Of a stretch of 64,000 nucleotides of DNA, positions 58,138-64,000 are shown in pieces. The translations under genes were made by a program, and so were the position numbers. The notes under the pieces were generated by a model. The model was not told the origin of the DNA, made no database searches, and saw only the letters and a list, made by a program, of their open reading frames with translations. This DNA is from Pholiota molesta (lineage: Eukaryota; Basidiomycota; Agaricomycetes; Agaricales; Strophariaceae): contig JACGCK010000128.1 of NCBI GenBank assembly GCA_014925825.1, positions 62,001 through 126,000 of the forward strand. Direction: 5' to 3'. The first letter of the stretch is position 1, and each line of letters begins with the position of its first letter.

Positions 58138-61100
58138 ATGAATACGCAATCACAGGCGCCCCCGAGGAACCCCAGCACCATATTTGCTACAGGTCAGTCG
58201 TCCGGACATATACGTAGTGGATCGCTAATACTCTCAATGTAGGCGCCGGGACTTGGCCACGCATAAAGGGGGGCGGACGCACGCAGAGCTCAGACTCAGA
58301 CACCGAACGAGAGTATCGCTCGACCTCGCGATCAGACCCTTCTTCCCAATCCCAGTCCCAGACACGCAACGGCCGCGGCGCGAACGGCCACCGAAGTCCA
58401 GAAGGACGAGTCAGCGCCTCGATAGAGACCACCCCGGATCCTGCCCCTCCTGTGCCTTACTGGTCAGCGAAGCGCCACCTGACATGCGGAAACCCGACCC
58501 CAGACCCGTATTGGTCGCTGAAGAACCTGAACTGGCGCGGTGCAGCGCCCGGGAAGCTGAAGACGGCGACGGCAGCCTTGGTGATCTGCCTCAACATCGA
58601 CGTTGATCCGCCCGATGTCGTCAAAACGAACCCTTGCGCCGTTTTGGAGTGTTGGGTCGATCCACATACGATGCCATCCCACAAAGCGTTGGAGGCAATA
58701 GGCTCAAATCTACAGCATCAATTCGAAGGACTCAGCCTCAAGATTTCGTACAAACCCATCCTCGACCCGTCATCAGACGACCTCAAACGTTTCTGTCAGA
58801 CCTTGCGTCGATCGGCGAAGGATGACGCCATCCTTTTCTACTACAATGGCCACGGTGTCCCGAAACCTACTGCGAGCGGAGAACTTTGGTGCTTCAACAA
58901 GAACTACACTCAGTACATCCCGGTATCGCTACAGGAAGTGCAAGGTTGGTTAGGATCACCCGGAGTCTATATATGGGATTGCTCAGCAGCCGGCAATCTA
59001 TTAACGAACTTCAACATGTACGCGGAGAAACGGGACCAGGAAGTGTATATGACGCACGGTGGGTATCCAGAAGGCGTCCAACCGATGATGAACTCGCTCC
59101 AGCTTGCTGCATGTGGTGCGAACGAAAACCTGCCTTCATGTCCAGAACTCCCAGCCGACATCTTCACATCATGCCTGACTTCTCCCATCGACATTGCTTT
59201 GCGCTATTTCATCATGAACCACCAACTTCCGAACAACATCACCGCCGACATGGTTATGCAACTCCCTGGCGACCTCAAAGATCGCCGTACACCTCTGGGC
59301 GAGCTAAACTGGATTTTCACTGCTGTCACTGATACCATCGCATGGACAACCTTCTCTCGCGAGACATTCACGCGTCTGTACCGCTGCGACCTGCTCATCG
59401 CATCTCTTTTCCGTAACTTTTTACTTGCCGAACGCATCATGAAGAACTACCATTGCACGCCACACACCTACCCGCCTCTCCCCGCCACCAATACACACCC
59501 TATGTGGGCCACCTGGGATCTCGCGGTGGACACGTGTCTGCGCCAGCTGCCCGAGCTTCTTGCCAAATCGCCCGCGCTACCGCTCAGCCCTGGGTCTGCG
59601 GTCGTCAGTGTCGGAAGTGTCGCGATGACACCTGGCCGAATTGGCCAGACCCGCCAGGACGCGGCCAAAGCGCATGGCGAGCGGGCGTATTCGTACACCC
59701 CGAGCCGATTCTTCGCGGACCAACTGACGGCATTTGAGGTGTGGATCTCGCGCGGCGGCTCGGCGCTGACGAAGAAAGGACCGATGTCGCTGCCCGCGCA
59801 ACCGCCAGAGATGACCACCACCACGACTGGCGCAACGACGACGGGTGCCGTTGTTGCCTCTGCCGCTGGGACGGCCGCTACTGCGCTTGCTGCTACTAGT
59901 GGCACGGCCACCGGCACCGAGGTGGTCAAAGCCCCACCGTCCGAGCCTGAACCTGAACACCATCTCGTGCCCAGGAAACCGCCCGACCAGCTCCCAATTG
60001 TCTTGCAAGTGCTGCTGTCGCAGCCTCACAGACTGCGCGCGCTCATCCTCCTATCCCAATTCGTGGACCTCGGGCCGTGGGCGGTGCATCTGGTGCTGAC
60101 CATTGGCATCTTCCCGTATATATCGAAACTGCTGCAGGCGGCCGGCCCCGACCTCCGACCGGTGCTGATATTCATCTGGGCGCGCATTCTGGCGGTGGAC
60201 GCGTCGGTGCAGACGGACCTGTACAACTCGACCGGGTTCCGCTACTTCTCGCACGTGCTCGGGCTGAAGAACGAAGACCAGCTCCCGAACAGCAGCGAGC
60301 ACAAGGCGATGTGCTCGTTCATCCTCGCCTCGATCTCGCGCGACTTCCCGCACGGGCAGAGCGCGTGCTGGGGCGAGAAGGTGTTCGACAACTGCTACGA
60401 CCGCCTGGAGGAGCCCGACTTTCTGCTGCGGCAGTGGACAGCGCTGTGTATTGCGCAGATGTGGGACGCCCACGATGAGATCAGGGTGTATGGCGTGGAT
60501 CGGGGGACGCAGGACAAGCTGATTTCGATGCTCTCGGATGACTCGGCGGAGGTGCGGGCGGCCGCTCTTTATGCGCTGGGCACTTTCATGGGCGCTAGTG
60601 GGTCCGCGAACCCGAACATTCATGGCGGGGGTGGTACAGGGACTATGTACCAACTAGAGGAACGCGTACACTTCCGGATGGAGGTGGCTGTCGCCACCGG
60701 CGCCACACTGGCTATCAAGGAAGACGCAAGCCCTATGTGTCGCAAGGAGTTACTGGTGGTTATTAGCTGCCTTGTGAAAGAGTGGCGCGGGTACTTTGTC
60801 GTTTGCGCGTGGTTGTACTGGGAAGAAGACAGGCGCTGGCGTTCGGGTTCGCTTGGACATAACGCCCCGTCAACCCACTATCACGAAGATGACATCACGA
60901 ATCAGGCAGTAGCGGAGTGGCTCGAAGGATTTGGCGAGGATGATGCGCTGCGAGAAGAAAACAGGGTGCTGCTCTCTTCCTTCTTCACCATATTCGTTTT
61001 GCTCTTGGACCTTTCAGTGGACCCGTATAACGAAGTGGCCACGAACGCGCAAACAATTGTCGACTACATCATGGCTCTCCTCCTCGAATCGCCCTTCACC

Positions 61101-63418
61101 CGACTCGAATCTACGTCTCTGCATACAGCGCCTACCGTTCCGCACGAAAAGCGTGGCTCGCCTCAATTAGGAAACGCGCGTACCCGTGTGGCCTCCCTCC
61201 AAACTTCGCCACCCTTCAGCCACATACCACCGCCCTCCCCTGGCGGCGAGCGTCCAGGCTTGTCGCGGAACGACAGCATGGCAAGCACGATCGCGGGCAG
61301 CGTCTCCAACACCCTCAAGCGGACATCTTCCTTCGCCAATGCTCTAAAAGCGCTCGGAGGCATCGCCTTCCCTACGCCCGAGGACGGACGGGCGTCGCCC
61401 AGCCTCAGCCTCGCTAGTACGCTCCTGCCCAGCCAGCTACGGCACGAGCGCTACCAGGACACATCGGTGGACGTCTCGCGCCCGCCATCGCCGAATATGA
61501 ACGTGGCGCAATACGCCTCGCCCTACTCCTATCCATCTACGTCATCCCAAAAAGCCAGAACTGCCACTCCTCCACCAGCGTCCCCGCGCTCGGTGGAGAA
61601 CCCGCCGATGGACTTCCTGCCGTGCGATGTCATGGAGGCTCTGATGGAGGAGGATATGGAGCGTCTGCGCGCACGGCGCAAGGCAGGGCTGAACGCACGT
61701 CGGCAGCAAACTGGCGCCTCGCTGCCCAGTCCCAGCAATAGCACATTCTCTATGGACTCGAATGCGAGCAGCGTTATCCTCGGGCTTGGTACTGGTTCTA
61801 GCATTCGCGATGTTCTGCCTTTGAAGAGTACATTCTTTGACTGGTGCGCGGAGTATTTCAAGGAACCACAAATGAGGGTATGTGCGCATTGTTTGTCGTT
61901 GGCGGTCTTTAAATTGATTGATTTTGTTTTCCGAACCTGCAGCAAGCGGAGGCCGATGAGCCGGGAAGTGCTCAGTACAATTATCAAGTATGGAGGCAGA
62001 TGCGTAATGACCAAGTCATTAAAGAGACTGAAGCCCAAGCTCCGTTGGCCGAGAAAAGTCGATGGGATCGCCCGGTCACCACTCTGAACATCTCTGGACA
62101 CCCTTTGACGATGGCGTTCCATGCCTATGATAACCATCTTATTGTTGCAAACGAACATGATATGATTAGGTTCGTCTCATGTCTTTCTGTTGATAACCTC
62201 TTCCTCATTCACTTTAGTGTCTTTGACTGGAGCACCCGCAAACGTCTGAATTATTTCTGCAACGGAAACCCAAAGGGCACCAGCATCACTGCACTCGAGA
62301 TTATCAATCAAGACGTCGGTGGGATCATATTAACTGGATCTGGTAAGTTGCTATCGTGCGCGTTTTGGTAATCCTTAGGCTGATCTTCGTCTCAGCGGAT
62401 GGCATCGTTCGACTGTATCGCAACTACGATCCTACCCTTGAACAAGGGCCCTTGCAGATGGTCAGCGCATTCCGCGGCCTAAATGAAATCGTGCAGTCAC
62501 GTCAAGGAACCGGTCTTGTCATGGATTGGAAGCAGACCGCTGGCACACTATTGCTAGGAGGCGATTCTCGTGTCATCAAGGTTTGGGATGCCCAGACGGA
62601 AACACAAGGCCTGGTGCGTATTCTACTTTTCCCAAACGATTCTTATGGCTTATAACATTTTTACAGGATCTGCTAACAAATTCGGAAAGCCCTGTAACTG
62701 CCATCGCGTCTGACTCGGGATCTTCCCAGACTTTCCTGGCGAGTTTCGCTGATGGCGTGGTGAAGGTCTTCGATCGTCGCTTGGAGGACGACGACGCTAT
62801 TGTTCGTACTTACGCAGACCATTCTTCATGGGTGCAAAATGTCCACTGGCATCCGACACTGAGTGGGCAATTCTTGTCTGCAAGGTGAGTTTTCGGTGTT
62901 TCGATAGGCAGTGATCGTCTGTCTCACTTTCTGCTTTTTATCAGTCTCGATGGTCAAGTCAAGCTGTTTGACCTCCGAGGTTCCGACTTCGCAAGCAAGA
63001 CGTGGTGTCCACAGAAATATGGCCTTTCTGCATTTGACGTTCATCCGATTTCAGGAGTGTTTGGGACGTGAGTGGACTCGTTTTTCTGGATAGCATTGAC
63101 CTTGGTTCTAATAAATTGAATAGTAATTCGTCGATTTCTCCCGTCTACTGGCGATCTCAGCGTATTGTTCTTCATTCGCTGAAGCAAAATACGACACTGT
63201 CTGCATTCAACATATCCACAGGTCTGACTACCCCTCCCACTCGCGGGCTTCCATCTCCCTTTATACCAAGATCAAGTTCTTTCGTCTTCCACCCTACTCA
63301 AATGATCTATGCCAACGGTGGACCGGATGGTTCTGGTATGTCCGGGTTTATGTTTCATATTTCCATCGACTAATCAACGCCATTCGTAGTCAAAATAATG
63401 GGTTGCAAACTCAATTAG
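58138..63418 (+). CDS. KOG1: KOG1/Raptor, TORC1 scaffold subunit
   Basis: First exon 58138-58192 (MNTQSQAPPRNPSTIFAT), then one very large exon 58243-61876, then small exons carrying the WD40 repeats, ending MGCKLN at 63418. Raptor N-terminal conserved (caspase-like) domain: LNWRGAAPGKLKTATAALVI, VLECWVDPHTMPSHKALEAI, ILFYYNGHGVPKPTASGELW, FNKNYTQYIPVSLQEVQ and VYIWDCSAAGNL. HEAT-like repeats follow (60.0-61.1 kb), a Ser/Pro-rich linker (61.1-61.8 kb) and a WD40 propeller (62.0-63.4 kb; for example DGIVRLYRNYDP). The protein presents substrates to the TOR kinase and is essential for nutrient control of growth; it acts at the vacuole/lysosome surface. Size (about 1,500 residues) matches fungal Kog1. 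Confidence 0.95.
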
Positions 63419-64000
63419 CACCCCAACACACGCTATGGTTCTATCGTCTATCGATGAACTTCGAGTAAAGACTAGCGACATTTGTAATCATATAGCCTTA
63501 TCATTCTTGTAATACGCTTTCTTCTGCCACGTTGATTTATTTGCTCTCCAATCGCTAAGCTCTGTATTGCCGATGCCATGGATGCCACAGGCCACGCTTT
63601 ATTTCTTCCTCTATCACACTATATCTCGGTCTTTCGGATTTTATCCACACGATTAATGATATAAATACAATTTCTTTGCTTTGCAGCCGATGGCCATATC
63701 TTACATAGCGTTCCACGAGGGTATCTGAAGATTGTCTCATACACTTCCAACTTCATATCGTGTCAGGATTAATCTTACAAACGCCACCTAATAAAATGTG
63801 CAAACGTCAGCAACTGACTTATGATATTGAAGGAATACGTACGTCTCTTCGTCCACAGCCATGACGTGAGCCTATGAGAAAGCTGAGTCGGGTGAGATTT
63901 GCGTAGATTTTCTCAAATTCCAACAAAGATTGTTAGCTGTGAATCGTTTATCTTCATCCGAGTTGACCATGCCGTCAAGGAAGACCAAGCTCAGGAATAA
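63419..64000. other. Right-edge stretch
   Basis: KOG1 3' UTR and following sequence. An ATG at 63970 (MPSRKTKLR...) runs to the window edge and could begin another gene. Too little is visible to call it. Confidence 0.4.

Noticed and set aside
63970..64000. ATG near the right edge as a new gene start
   Set aside because: Only about ten codons are visible; cannot be distinguished from chance.

Overview
The window looks like nuclear DNA of a filamentous basidiomycete, most likely an Agaricomycete (mushroom or wood-decay fungus). Almost every gene is cut by many short GT-AG introns of about 50-70 nt. The gene set (AA9 LPMO, GH28 pectinase, UstYa-type protein, F-box proteins, ABCA transporter, KOG1, p150Glued) fits that group. 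I saw no bacterial operon structure, tRNA, rRNA or CRISPR array.

Left part (1-27 kb). A UstYa/DUF3328 protein converges on a MET1-type siroheme methyltransferase. Next is a six-exon gene holding only the N-terminal half of a Ubp2-like deubiquitinase. From 6 to 15.3 kb lies a repeat-rich accessory region. It holds a broken partial copy of the next gene, three kinds of degenerate tandem repeat and a GC-rich array. The intact LAM-type sterol-transfer gene (GRAM + VASt + TM) follows at 15.65-19.67 kb, and its 5' 1.9 kb is the source or partner of the broken copy. A full-size ABCA transporter fills 20.4-26.2 kb.

Middle (27-45 kb). A divergent pair of secreted plant-polymer enzymes (AA9 LPMO and GH28) is followed by an RWD/DUF1115 protein, a PLP aminotransferase, an F-box gene with a headless tandem copy, and a XanA-like xanthine dioxygenase. 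Then come head-to-head ribosomal protein genes RPL21/RPS9 and a class I (GH47) alpha-mannosidase.

Right part (45-64 kb). The most striking gene is an 870-residue intronless ORF at 45520-48132. It appears to join a 2H phosphoesterase, a DUSP23-like phosphatase, a P-loop polynucleotide-kinase-like domain and an RNA ligase in one chain: an apparent all-in-one RNA end-healing and sealing enzyme. Adenosine kinase, a C2H2 transcription factor, dynactin p150Glued and, divergently, the TORC1 subunit KOG1/Raptor complete the window.

Two dispersed short repeat families occur in gene-free gaps: three copies near 6.5, 48.3 and 52.7 kb, and an inverted pair near 6.0 and 20.1 kb. Exon borders given here were read by eye from splice consensus and frame continuity. 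No alignment or database search was run.
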